DNA of 48,867 nucleotides from Oscillospiraceae bacterium (GCA_015065615.1 SVPY01000019.1:1-48867); one strand, 5' to 3'; counted from the first letter of the stretch, positions 1-7,471 are shown. Notes: generated from the letters alone by a model not told the origin. Numbers and translations are program-made.

Positions 1-1
1 T

Positions 2-94
2 ACAGGAAAAGTCGATGTCCCCAAAACAGTAAACGGCGGCAGATGCGAAATTACCACGGATACGGGTGATATTAATATAAGCATAAAACAGTAA
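2..94 (+). CDS. C-terminal tail of a DUF4097-type beta-strand repeat protein (partial)
   Basis: Thirty codons are open from the left edge to a TAA at 92-94. The residues include the pattern VPKTVNGGRCEITTDTGDI, which resembles the end of DUF4097/adhesin-like beta-solenoid proteins, where repeats of this kind (TGDV..P..GG.CE..T.TGDI) are typical. The start and most of the protein lie outside the window, so the role cannot be judged. Proteins of this family in Firmicutes often sit with envelope-stress or PspC/DUF1700 genes, but none are visible here. Confidence 0.6.
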   Translation, partial: TGKVDVPKTVNGGRCEITTDTGDINISIKQ

Positions 95-99
95 ACAAG

Positions 100-170
100 C
101 CGATATCTTTTTCGGTGCTACGAGCCAAAGAAATCCGAAATCGCATTTGCGGTTTCGGATTTTTTCGTTA
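100..170 (+). terminator. Two-hairpin terminator element, copy A
   Basis: A short hairpin CCGA(100-103)/TCGG(112-115) is followed by a strong stem AATCCGAAA(132-140)/TTTCGGATT(153-161) and a T-run, ending TTTTTTCGTTATG. It follows the stop codon at 94 and fits a Rho-independent terminator for the partial upstream gene. Closely related elements occur at 3213-3280 and 5583-5653. Confidence 0.75.
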
Positions 171-235
171 TGTAGAAAGATATGATTTTATTGAGTGAGG
201 TTGCAAAAGAGGGGGAGAGCCGAGCGTATCCGATA

Positions 236-266
236 GATAAAACAACCTGAAGATTCTTGTTTTATC
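236..266 (-). terminator. AT-rich inverted repeat past the AraC gene
   Basis: GATAAAACAA (236-245) and TTGTTTTATC (257-266) form a 10-base-pair stem with an 11-base loop just beyond the 3' end of the leftward AraC gene. No clear T-tract follows on the minus strand, so it may only be a weak terminator or an mRNA-end stabiliser. Confidence 0.35.
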
Positions 267-275
267 TATGAATTT

Positions 276-1052
276 CTATTTATCAACAGTACGTTCAAAT
301 GACGGAGAGCGGCCGTAATGTTTTTTATACATCGCTGAAAAAGTCAATTGCGACGAATATCCAACCGAACAGGCTACTTCCTTAATTTGAAAATCTGTGG
401 TACGGAGAAGTTCCCGTGCCTTTTCCATTCTAACGTTGATCAGATATTTTTGAGGCGAAATTCCCAAATAACGTACAAACTTACGGCAAAAATGCTTTTC
501 ACTGATACCGATATAGTTAGCTACCTCCTCCATCTTAAGGGATTTGTGATAATTATTCTCTATAAATCTGATAGCACGGTCTATATCTGTAGATTTGCTA
601 ACGTATTTTTTATTTACTTCACACAATTGAAGACACGCCTTAAGCGTTGCGATGGCGATCTCCTCATTTTTTTCTGCAATACAGCTTTTAAGGGATAGGG
701 CAATCAATTTATGGATAAAAGTAAAAGACCGAATTGGCAACAGATTATGATGAACGGCATCAACTCCATATTCCTCAAGTAGTTTTTTGGCTTTTTTGCC
801 GCCAAAACCTATCCAGAAATGCTCGTAGCCTTCCTCAACCGAAAAATGATGCTTGATTCCTTTTGATATCAGCAAGACGTTTCCGGAAGATACATCAAAT
901 TCACTGAAATGACAGACACCGTTTATTACAATATGCAGTAAATAGTCTTCACGCACACGTGGCGCAACCGATTTTTCGCACTCAACTCGGCTGTGCCCAA
1001 TCTCAGTTATGTAAAGATCTGTGTTGTCTCCGGTAAAATAGCAAATTTTCAT
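276..1052 (-). CDS. AraC family transcriptional regulator
   Basis: This is a DNA-binding regulator of about 258 residues. The N-terminal 130 residues look like an AraC ligand-binding cupin, with patterns such as DYLLHIVINGVCHF and HHFSVEEGYEHFWIGF. The C-terminal 100 residues hold the two AraC helix-turn-helix motifs (MEEVANYIGISEKHFCRKF, then IKEVACSVGYSSQLTFSAMYKKHYGRSP, the second being the family signature). I chose ATG 1052 rather than the upstream GTG at 1064, because the ribosome-binding site AAAGAGGTG overlaps that GTG and lies correctly before the ATG. It is transcribed divergently from the glycosidase at 1177, which is its likely target. A consensus promoter is at 1079-1107. Confidence 0.9.
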   Translation of the reverse strand: MKICYFTGDNTDLYITEIGHSRVECEKSVAPRVREDYLLHIVINGVCHFSEFDVSSGNVLLISKGIKHHFSVEEGYEHFWIGFGGKKAKKLLEEYGVDAVHHNLLPIRSFTFIHKLIALSLKSCIAEKNEEIAIATLKACLQLCEVNKKYVSKSTDIDRAIRFIENNYHKSLKMEEVANYIGISEKHFCRKFVRYLGISPQKYLINVRMEKARELLRTTDFQIKEVACSVGYSSQLTFSAMYKKHYGRSPSFERTVDK

Positions 1053-1078
1053 CGCTATACACACCTCTTTTCAAAAAC

Positions 1079-1107
1079 ATTATATTAATAAGCCGCGTAA
1101 TTGTCAA
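1079..1107 (-). promoter_or_regulatory. Consensus sigma-A promoter for the AraC gene
   Basis: On the minus strand, TTGACA (1102-1107) is followed by a 17-base spacer and TATAAT (1079-1084), a perfect match at both boxes. Its -35 box overlaps ATTGTCA (1100-1106), one arm of an inverted repeat whose other arm, TGACAAT, is at 1143-1149. Confidence 0.8.
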
Positions 1108-1128
1108 TTAAATATGCGTGATTATCAT
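1101..1128 (+). promoter_or_regulatory. Possible promoter of the 1177 glycosidase gene, with flanking inverted repeat
   Basis: TTGTCA (1101-1106), a 16-base spacer and TATCAT (1123-1128) give a modest rightward promoter that overlaps the AraC promoter face to face. A second -10-like site, TATACT at 1154-1159, sits too close to the ribosome-binding site to be useful. The weak boxes fit an activator-dependent promoter. Confidence 0.35.
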
Positions 1129-1176
1129 ATATACTTATCCGCTGACAATGTGTTATACTGTGCTTGAGGTGATTTT

Positions 1177-3195
1177 ATGATATATAACAGTAAAATGGAA
1201 GCACAAAACTATTTCCCACCGATGCTCGGTAACGGTGATATGACATTTTCCGTTGACCCTGAGGGCGGCATAAATCATGGAGGAAACGATTTTGGAAATG
1301 TTCAAGGCTTTGACGGTGTAATATACCGTGCCGGACGTCGCCTTGCACCTAACTATAAAAATAAATCAGATATTTTATCTTTCGGTAAATTGTGGTTTGA
1401 TGCAGGGTCTGCTGTTTCTGAATTTGAACAAGAGCTTGATGTAAAGAGCGGTGTTGTAAACAGCACGTGCAGTTATGAGAACGGTGCTGTTATAAGGACT
1501 CAAGCATTTATTCACCCCGAGCTTGCGCTCTACTGTGTTCAAAAAACGCTTGTTACAGAGGGTACAATTAACTGCAACTGGCGCTATCACTTGTGTGGAT
1601 ACAACAATGTAACCGATGATGCTATCCGCAGTAAAACATATAACGGTAACAAACTGTCATTCTTACTTGACGGAAACGATAAGTACAAGGGAGAGCTTTT
1701 TTTGCACCTTGATACACCGTATGACGTAAGCAACAATTACGATATTGTTCTTTCCTTTGTACTCGAATTCGGAAAGCCTGTCTCTTTCTTTTTATATCTC
1801 GGTGACGATATGGACGGATGTGACTATCTTACACAAAATGCAGATATCACACAAAAAATCGAAGATCTGGGATATGATGGTCTGCTTTCCGAGAATAAAA
1901 AGGGATGGAAGGAATTTTTTGACAAAAACTACGTAATTACTCCTGACGATACCCTCAATAACATATATGAAACAGCACTTTTCCATTTAAAGTGTTATAC
2001 TACCAAATGGTCGATTCCCGTTGGACTGAATAACAAGCAGTGGAACGGATGCTTTTTCGCCTTTGATGAATACTATAGCCTGTTGGGACTTTTGGGTGCG
2101 AACCACCCTGAACTTGCAAAACATGTGCCGGAGTTTCGACTAAACGTTTGTTTTCCTCTTGCCATTAAGCGACAAACGTGCATTACCGACGAACAAGCAC
2201 GTTTTTGTTGGTTAACGGGCGAACATGGTGAGGAACTTGCACCTATAGGTTATTGGATGGATCATGTGTTCCATATGGCAGTTATTGCTCTTGGTGCATA
2301 TGAATATTATGAATATTCCGGGGACATTGAATTTTTAGAACGTTGCTATCCCATGATTCGAGCCTGCGCCAAATTCTATACGCTGCATATGATATATGAA
2401 AATAACGGGAATGTAATCGTTGGTAAGTGTACCGACCTTGAGCGACTCGGTTCTTCCATTGAAAACCCGCTCATGACTTCCTGCGGCGTGATAAAAACCC
2501 TTGAGATCACGGCAAGTGCTGCGGAGATTCTTGGAATAGATAGCGAGTACCGCGACGAATGCCTTATGCTTGCAGCAAAGCTGCGCAAAACACTGCCCTC
2601 AGATGGTGTAAAGTATCTGCCTTACATTGGTGCCAACCAAAAGAGTATTGGCGTATTTTCATGTAAGTTTCCCTTTGACGTGATTTCGGATAACGATCCT
2701 AAAATGCTTGCTGCGTGGCAGGATTTTGTTGATAACGGGTCGGCATTTGGCAATATGTACGCTACAGGAAAACGTCTTTCTCCTTGGTATGCTTGTTGGC
2801 AGGCAGAAGGATTTGCACGTATCGGTGACGGCGAAAATGCATATGGATTTTTAAAGTGTGCATATGAATCAGTCGGTGTTTTTGCTGAGATGTTCGAAAT
2901 TAATGAACCTGCTGTCAGACTAAGACCCTGGTTCACAACAGCAGCCGGTATTTACCTTTCTACTGTCAATGAAATGCTGGTGCAAAGCGACGGAGAAACA
3001 ATCAGGTTGCTTCCCGCTTTCCCGCTTTCTGATGTTTCTTTCAAGCTTGCTGTTAAAGGCGGTGCTGTGATTGAAGCAACCATAAGTGACGGAGAACTCA
3101 CCTCTGTACAGCTTTATTCCAATGAACAAAAAACAATGAAACTGATATATAAAGATCAGGTTAGAATCCTTTCTGCCGTCGAAACAAAAGAATAA
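1177..3195 (+). CDS. Six-hairpin glycosidase, GH95/GH65-like
   Basis: A predicted cytoplasmic glycoside hydrolase of 672 residues with no signal peptide. The N-terminal third is beta-rich (an opening LGNGDMTFSVDPEGG is typical of this clan's N-terminal domain). The middle, about 250-590, looks like an (alpha/alpha)6 barrel with many aromatic and acidic residues (for example KQWNGCFFAFDEYYSLLGLL and IGYWMDHVFHMA). The C-terminus (IRLLPAFPLSDVSFKLAVKGG and onwards) matches the closing beta-domain of GH95-type fucosidases. The exact family and substrate cannot be told by eye. The ATG at 1177 has GAGGTGA at correct spacing. It is divergent from an AraC regulator and is followed by a sugar isomerase and a nucleoside-hydrolase-like gene, suggesting intracellular processing of an imported oligosaccharide or glycoconjugate. 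Confidence 0.7.
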   Translation: MIYNSKMEAQNYFPPMLGNGDMTFSVDPEGGINHGGNDFGNVQGFDGVIYRAGRRLAPNYKNKSDILSFGKLWFDAGSAVSEFEQELDVKSGVVNSTCSYENGAVIRTQAFIHPELALYCVQKTLVTEGTINCNWRYHLCGYNNVTDDAIRSKTYNGNKLSFLLDGNDKYKGELFLHLDTPYDVSNNYDIVLSFVLEFGKPVSFFLYLGDDMDGCDYLTQNADITQKIEDLGYDGLLSENKKGWKEFFDKNYVITPDDTLNNIYETALFHLKCYTTKWSIPVGLNNKQWNGCFFAFDEYYSLLGLLGANHPELAKHVPEFRLNVCFPLAIKRQTCITDEQARFCWLTGEHGEELAPIGYWMDHVFHMAVIALGAYEYYEYSGDIEFLERCYPMIRACAKFYTLHMIYENNGNVIVGKCTDLERLGSSIENPLMTSCGVIKTLEITASAAEILGIDSEYRDECLMLAAKLRKTLPSDGVKYLPYIGANQKSIGVFSCKFPFDVISDNDPKMLAAWQDFVDNGSAFGNMYATGKRLSPWYACWQAEGFARIGDGENAYGFLKCAYESVGVFAEMFEINEPAVRLRPWFTTAAGIYLSTVNEMLVQSDGETIRLLPAFPLSDVSFKLAVKGGAVIEATISDGELTSVQLYSNEQKTMKLIYKDQVRILSAVETKE

Positions 3196-3212
3196 AAATC
3201 AGTTGTTTACAG

Positions 3213-3280
3213 TTGATATCTTTTTCAGTGCGAAGCGACAAAAAAACCCATTTCCAATAGGGAGTGAGGTTTTTTCTTGC
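3213..3280 (+). terminator. Two-hairpin terminator element, copy B
   Basis: A small hairpin TTGA(3213-3216)/TCAG(3225-3228) precedes an imperfect stem, AAAAAACC with CATT..CC inside, pairing GG..AGTG and GGTTTTTT (about 3240-3276). It ends the glycosidase transcript. The first hairpin differs from copy A (CCGA/TCGG) on both arms yet still pairs. Confidence 0.65.
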
Positions 3281-3423
3281 TTTTTATGCAGTCAGAAGTT
3301 TTGAAAACGGTTATTTTTATAAAATTTACATTTTCGTAATTCCATTGAGTTTTCTGTGATAGTATGTTACTATATTTGTATAGCACAGCAGCTATTACAC
3401 TTGTTTGAAAATCTGCTGAGTAA

Positions 3424-3452
3424 ATGACGGTTTGTAACAGTATCGTTATAAT
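3424..3452 (+). promoter_or_regulatory. Promoter candidate for the sugar isomerase gene
   Basis: ATGACG (3424-3429), a 17-base spacer and a perfect TATAAT (3447-3452) would give a leader of about 77 bases before the start at 3536. Confidence 0.5.
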
Positions 3453-3535
3453 TCAGCATTGGCTTTTTACAGCAGAGTTTTATACCAAAAGATTTGCTTT
3501 GACCCTTTTATTGCAAAAGAACAGGAGATTTTACT

Positions 3536-4432
3536 ATGAAGCTTGCAACATCAACGTTTGATTTTTCTCTCTATACAAATTCTCAGGCAGAGGCTTTAGA
3601 GCATATTCGCCGAGCAGGATTCAAGTATGCAGATTATAATTTTGGTATTGATTATAATAAAGGGAGTGGTATTTATACCGCAGACTTTGAAAATTATGTC
3701 CATAGTATTTCTGAGGCCAGCGACAAAATTGGAATCAAACTTGTCCAAGCACATTCGCCAATGGGAAAGCCGCTGTTGGATGACGGAAGTTTTCTTGCTG
3801 ATACAATGCGTTGCGTAGATGCTTGCGGTGCTTGGAATATTCAAAATTTGGTTGTTCATTCGGGATATGCACCGGGTCTTTCCAAGGAAGAAACATTTAA
3901 ACAGAATAAAGCGTTTTTTATGCCGTTACTTGAACGGGCAGAACGTTACGGCGTAAATATTCTTGTTGAAAATTTTAATAAGATGTCTTGTGCCGATATA
4001 TATTGGATAGATAATGCCCCCGATTTGCTATCTATGATAAACTGTGTAAATCATCCGCTTTTTCACGCTGTTTGGGACGTGGGGCATGCAAACATGCAGA
4101 AAATGCCGCAGGACGAGGCACTGTTACTTTTGGGAGATCACGTACGTGCACTACACATTCAGGATAATATGGGGGATCAGGACTCTCACCTTGTTCCTTT
4201 TCTCGGCACATTGAACCTGGATGCGGTTATGAACGGACTTTTAGATATTGGATATAAGGGATATTTTACTTTTGAAATAGGTTCATTTTTTACATCTGCT
4301 CAAAGCAGACGTCAATATTCACGTGATAACCGTTTGATGAATGCTCCCATTGAGCTAAGAGATGCTTTTGAAAGATATATTTATGATTTAGGTAAATGTA
4401 TCCTTAAAAAATATGATTGCTTCGAAGAATAG
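3536..4432 (+). CDS. Sugar phosphate isomerase/epimerase, TIM-barrel (AP-endonuclease-2 fold)
   Basis: A 298-residue cytoplasmic metalloenzyme that probably isomerises or epimerises a sugar or sugar acid, as in the IolE/xylose-isomerase-like superfamily. The usual metal and substrate positions are present: H73 in QAHSPMG, H108 in LVVHSGY, E145 in ILVENF, D181 and H184 in WDVGHAN, H207 and D210 in ALHIQDN, and E247 in FTFEIGS. The full length matches the family. ATG 3536 has AGGAG eight bases upstream. It has its own promoter candidate and follows the GH95-like gene, so it may act on the sugar that enzyme releases. The substrate cannot be read from sequence. Confidence 0.8.
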   Translation: MKLATSTFDFSLYTNSQAEALEHIRRAGFKYADYNFGIDYNKGSGIYTADFENYVHSISEASDKIGIKLVQAHSPMGKPLLDDGSFLADTMRCVDACGAWNIQNLVVHSGYAPGLSKEETFKQNKAFFMPLLERAERYGVNILVENFNKMSCADIYWIDNAPDLLSMINCVNHPLFHAVWDVGHANMQKMPQDEALLLLGDHVRALHIQDNMGDQDSHLVPFLGTLNLDAVMNGLLDIGYKGYFTFEIGSFFTSAQSRRQYSRDNRLMNAPIELRDAFERYIYDLGKCILKKYDCFEE

Positions 4433-4589
4433 CTGATTGTAGTTCTATATATTTGATAACTGAATCGGTACGTAGTGCGAAAATTTCTCTTCTCATAAGG
4501 CTTGAAACATTTTGAACTTTTTACTGTTTCTGCAAGAGTTTTTTGAAAGCTGTAAGTAACAGTGAATAAATATCCTGCAAGGCTCTGTC

Positions 4590-4618
4590 TTGCTTTACTG
4601 TTTTATATTAAGTATAAT
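4590..4618 (+). promoter_or_regulatory. Promoter candidate for the nucleoside-hydrolase-like gene
   Basis: TTGCTT (4590-4595), 17 bases, TATAAT (4613-4618). The predicted transcription start falls only about a dozen bases before the ATG at 4637, right at the ribosome-binding site, so it may instead be a chance match with the gene read from further upstream. Confidence 0.4.
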
Positions 4619-4636
4619 AAATATGAGGTGAAGCTT

Positions 4637-5593
4637 ATGGATAAAAAAATCAGCATTATTTTTGATACAGATATGGATACCGACTGTGATGATGCAGGCG
4701 CTTTTGCTATGCTGCTTGAAGCACACCTTAGCAATAAAGTACAGCTTTTGGGAGTTGTTGCCGATTCGATGAATTCTTATGCTGCGCCTTGCTGTGAAAT
4801 GATAGCTAAGTATTATGGTGTTAAGGTTCCTGTGGGCACAACTTATTCTTATTGTTATCCTGAAACTGCAGCCGATAAAGAAAGATTTGCCGACTATATA
4901 AGGCACAGCAAAAATTGTTTTCTGGCAGGTAAGAGTTATAACTATTCCTTTACAAAGGAGATTAATAAAAGCGACAGTGACTATCCATCGGCAACGAAGG
5001 TGTATAGAAAACTATTGTCAGAGGCTGAAGATAACAGCGTTACAGTGTTATGTGTCGGAATGCTCACAGCCGCCGCTTATGCGCTCTCCTCACCGCCTGA
5101 TGATATCAGTCCTCTTAACGGTGTGGAGCTGTTCAGAAAAAAGGTCAAGAAAATTATAACTATGGGAAACCCGAGAAAGATAAATGATTTCAATTGGGGA
5201 AAGGATGCCCTCGGAGCGGAAGAATTCTTTTCCTTTAGCCCTGTTCCAATCTATATCAGTGCCGAGGGAACAGACGTTTTTACCGGCGGTCATTTGAGTT
5301 CTGACTTGACCAAGGAGCACCCTTTAAGGCGCGCATATGAAATATGGTTAAGCGGTCAAAATCTTTCAAGACCAAGTTGGGATTTGATTGCCTCCCTGTA
5401 TGCGATTCGGCCCGATGCGCCGTATTTTTACTGTGAAAACTTGGACGGTGGATGGTATGATGGGACAAAAAAGCAGTTTTATAAGGGAAATAAAAGTGAT
5501 AAAAATATTAAGCAAATCTTTTTAAATTGCGAGCCGTCTAAAATGGCAGAGCTTTTGAATAGGTGTATGTTAGGTGATTTTACCGATATCTAA
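4637..5593 (+). CDS. Nucleoside hydrolase-like protein (IunH/DUF1593 type)
   Basis: A 318-residue protein of the inosine-uridine nucleoside hydrolase fold, which cleaves an N-glycosidic bond using a calcium-bound aspartate cluster. The defining N-terminal aspartates are present at residues 10-19 (DTDMDTDCDDA), followed by LGVVADSMNSYAAP, another conserved strand. The C-terminal NLSRPSWDLIASLYAIRP occupies the place of the family's second calcium/active-site segment but lacks an obvious histidine before the aspartate. The substrate may therefore not be a standard nucleoside. I chose ATG 4637 because GAGGTGA precedes it; an upstream GTG at 4562 in frame has no ribosome-binding site. With neighbours acting on sugars, it could hydrolyse a glycosylamine or sugar conjugate. 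Confidence 0.75.
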   Translation: MDKKISIIFDTDMDTDCDDAGAFAMLLEAHLSNKVQLLGVVADSMNSYAAPCCEMIAKYYGVKVPVGTTYSYCYPETAADKERFADYIRHSKNCFLAGKSYNYSFTKEINKSDSDYPSATKVYRKLLSEAEDNSVTVLCVGMLTAAAYALSSPPDDISPLNGVELFRKKVKKIITMGNPRKINDFNWGKDALGAEEFFSFSPVPIYISAEGTDVFTGGHLSSDLTKEHPLRRAYEIWLSGQNLSRPSWDLIASLYAIRPDAPYFYCENLDGGWYDGTKKQFYKGNKSDKNIKQIFLNCEPSKMAELLNRCMLGDFTDI

Positions 5594-5653
5594 ATCGGTG
5601 CAACTTGCAAAAGAAATCCATACACCAAAAGGTGTGTGGATTTTTTCGTTATG
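5583..5653 (+). terminator. Two-hairpin terminator element, copy C
   Basis: ACCGAT/ATCGGT forms a hairpin (5582-5587 with 5594-5599) that includes the stop codon of the preceding gene. It is followed by the strong stem AAATCCATACACC (5614-5626)/GGTGTGTGGATTT (5631-5643) and a T-run. Same architecture and end (TTTTTTCGTTATG) as copy A. Confidence 0.8.
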
Positions 5654-6105
5654 GAATGGTTTAAATTAAACCGTAGCAAGCAAAGAAACTCAGTACACCG
5701 TTTGGTGTGCTGAGATTGCCTTAATGCGCGAGCCTGAATAATGAATACCTTTTAAATTTAACTGAATTAAATCCATGCGCCGAAAGACGTGTGGATTTTT
5801 TGTGCCTGAAAACACATATTCTGAATAATTTTTAAACTGAAATACTACTGAATTCCCGAGCTGAATACAAAAAACACATCATAAAAACCTTGCTAAATAT
5901 GAAATAGCAATGTGAATATAATTCACATTACTGAGTTTGATCACAGGGTTCAGATTTTTTCTAAGGCACAATAGGGGTAATGTATTTAAAGCGATTAACG
6001 AAAATATCGAAAAAGAAACCTTGCCAAAGCTGTTCCTTTGGTGTAAAATGTAAAGACAATTAATTTAGTGTAAGTTTATTAAGCTTACGTATAAGGAGAA
6101 TATTG
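5594..6105 (+). other. Gene-free stretch with several hairpins before the ECF transporter gene
   Basis: About 510 bases without a credible gene. Besides copy C there are two more related stems. CTCAGTACACC (5689-5699)/GGTGTGCTGAG (5704-5714) has no T-run. AAATCCATGCG.. (5769-5781) pairs with ..CGTGTGGATTT (5786-5798), has a GAAA loop and a T-run, and looks like a second terminator. Further on, TTGCTA(5890-5895)/TAGCAA(5905-5910) abuts a perfect 9+9 palindrome AATGTGAAT-ATA-ATTCACATT (5909-5929). The promoter of the next gene is at 6021-6049. I could not match the region to a known riboswitch. Confidence 0.6.
6021..6049 (+). promoter_or_regulatory. Promoter of the ECF transporter gene with an operator-like palindrome in its spacer
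   Basis: TTGCCA (6021-6026), 17 bases, TAAAAT (6044-6049). CCAAAG (6024-6029) and CTTTGG (6036-6041) form an inverted repeat between the boxes, a position where repressors often bind. GTAAG/CTTAC in the short leader (about 6070-6088) forms a small hairpin. Confidence 0.55.
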
Positions 6106-6666
6106 ATGAATAAAAAGATTCTTAAAATTACGGAAACAGCCGTAATGCTGGCACTTTTAATCGCTTTGCAGGCTGTTACAAAGCCCTTGGGTCAGATAGT
6201 TACGGGCTCATGCGTGAATGCCGTGCTTGCAATCACAGTGATGCTGGTTGGTATGGGCGGCGGTATTTCCGTAGCGCTTATAAGCCCCGTGTGTGCTTTC
6301 CTTTTAGGTATAGCGCCTAACTTTGTTACCGTGCTTCCCATTATGATAGGTAACGTTTGCTTTGTGGTGCTTTTAAAGTTAATTGCAGGCGAAAGCTTCA
6401 AGCCCTATTGGCGCCCGATTGCCGCTCTTATAGCGGCTGCCGCAGTTAAGTTCGGTGTGCTTTACTTCCTTGTGGTTGTTGTTATCTGCGGTCTTGCTTC
6501 AGGTGCTTTGCTCGGTCAGAAAATCGGCGAGATCGTTGTTTTAGCTCCTCCTATGCTTGAGATGCTTCCCACTATGTTCACGTGGCCTCAGCTTATAACA
6601 GCCCTTATCGGCGGCGCTGTGGCACTTTTAATTACACCCATACTTAAAAAAGCTTTACATAAGTAA
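6106..6666 (+). CDS. ECF transporter S component
   Basis: A 186-residue, very hydrophobic protein with about six membrane segments, consistent with the substrate-binding S component of an energy-coupling factor vitamin or micronutrient importer. N-terminal LKITETAVMLALLIALQAVTK and internal alanine/glycine-rich helices with short loops match the family. I prefer ATG 6106 over the adjoining TTG 6103, with AAGGAG upstream. No ATPase or T-component genes are nearby, so it would share the common EcfA-A'-T module encoded elsewhere (the group II arrangement). The substrate is not apparent. Its promoter carries a palindrome, suggesting repression by substrate availability. Confidence 0.75.
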   Translation: MNKKILKITETAVMLALLIALQAVTKPLGQIVTGSCVNAVLAITVMLVGMGGGISVALISPVCAFLLGIAPNFVTVLPIMIGNVCFVVLLKLIAGESFKPYWRPIAALIAAAAVKFGVLYFLVVVVICGLASGALLGQKIGEIVVLAPPMLEMLPTMFTWPQLITALIGGAVALLITPILKKALHK

Positions 6667-6673
6667 AAAAATT

Positions 6674-6706
6674 AAGGAGATGTCTAAAAAGACACCTCCT
6701 TTTTTG
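6674..6706. terminator. Bidirectional terminator between the ECF and Mn-catalase genes
   Basis: AAGGAG-A-TGTCT and AGACA-C-CTCCTT form a stem with an A-rich loop. T-runs on both sides let it serve both convergent genes. Confidence 0.8.
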
Positions 6707-6709
6707 CGC

Positions 6710-7372
6710 TTAATTAAAAGATACGGGTTTTGTTTCGTTTGAAGAAAAGGCGTTGGGTCCGGGGTCGGACATGGAAAAATACATTTTTGCGGCCTTGGTT
6801 GTACCGAAATCACGGTTGGAGCCTGAATTCTGAACCTTGTTGAAGGCATCGCGGAACATCTGATTGTGGGCCTCCTCGCGGTTTAAGAGGAAGTCGATAG
6901 TCTCCCGTACGCATTTATCGTCGATCTGGCGGTAGAGATATTCATACACAACCTTTGCGCGCTGTTCCGAGGCAATATTGCTGAGTAAATCGGCGCACAA
7001 ATCGCCCGTGACGGTTACGTAGTCGCCCGTCCATGAATAGCCCGAAGCATTTATAAGACCGGGGTTAAGACCTAAAAGTACGTGGGTCTGAATTTCGCCC
7101 GAAGGTACTTTCGAAGCGTCTACGTCGTGTCCGTTTAAGAGGTTGATAGTCTGGGCAATCATTTCCATGTGGCTTAATTCCTCAGCGGCAATATCCAGAA
7201 ATAAATCCTTTATTTCAGGGTCTTTAATCCTGAAGCTCTGTGACATATACTGCATCGCGGCTTTAAGTTCGCCGTTGCCGCCGCCAAGCTGCTCCTGCAG
7301 AAGCGCCGCATACTGAGGGTTGATTTTCTCGATAGTTACGGGATGAAAAAACATTTTTTCGTGTTTGAACAT
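6710..7372 (-). CDS. Manganese catalase family protein
   Basis: A 220-residue ferritin-like four-helix protein expected to dismutate hydrogen peroxide with a dimanganese centre. Ligand-type residues are visible: E35 (GGNGELKAAM), E65 and H68 (AAEELSHME), E136 (ASEQRAK), and E166/E167 with H169 (NREEAHNQMF). The C-terminal tail (STSDPGP-like FSMSDPGPN) is also usual for this family. ATG 7372 follows GGAGG at seven bases. It shares length and motifs with the spore-coat-associated CotJC group, but cotJA and cotJB are not beside it. It is a single-gene unit divergent from an XRE regulator. Confidence 0.88.
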   Translation of the reverse strand: MFKHEKMFFHPVTIEKINPQYAALLQEQLGGGNGELKAAMQYMSQSFRIKDPEIKDLFLDIAAEELSHMEMIAQTINLLNGHDVDASKVPSGEIQTHVLLGLNPGLINASGYSWTGDYVTVTGDLCADLLSNIASEQRAKVVYEYLYRQIDDKCVRETIDFLLNREEAHNQMFRDAFNKVQNSGSNRDFGTTKAAKMYFSMSDPGPNAFSSNETKPVSFN

Positions 7373-7471
7373 ATTTTTGCCTCCATATATTTTTTAATAC
7401 TTTCTCACGGATTTTTAAAAATATACTAAGAAATTACGGAGTATTATTAATTAAAGGCAACAGACGGTTGC

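Larger units (their letters stand above)
3196..3535 (+). other. Gene-free stretch before the sugar isomerase
   Basis: This 340-base stretch holds the copy B terminator (3213-3280) and two promoter-like sites: TTGAGT (3345-3350)/TACTAT (3368-3373) with a TG extension, and a better one at 3424-3452. I see no reading frame with a ribosome-binding site and no riboswitch I can name. Confidence 0.5.

Noticed and set aside
348-698. Plus-strand 116-codon frame opposite the AraC gene
   Set aside because: It lies wholly within the AraC coding region on the other strand, has no ribosome-binding site, and its product is unlike any protein; a shadow frame.
4562-4636. Longer nucleoside-hydrolase start at GTG 4562
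   Set aside because: No ribosome-binding site, the region covers a promoter-like sequence, and the family start (the DTD motif near residue 10) fits ATG 4637.
5594-6105. Known riboswitch (preQ1, THF, TPP or other vitamin type) before the ECF transporter
   Set aside because: I looked for conserved cores of these classes and found none; the hairpins are palindromes without the required unpaired motifs.
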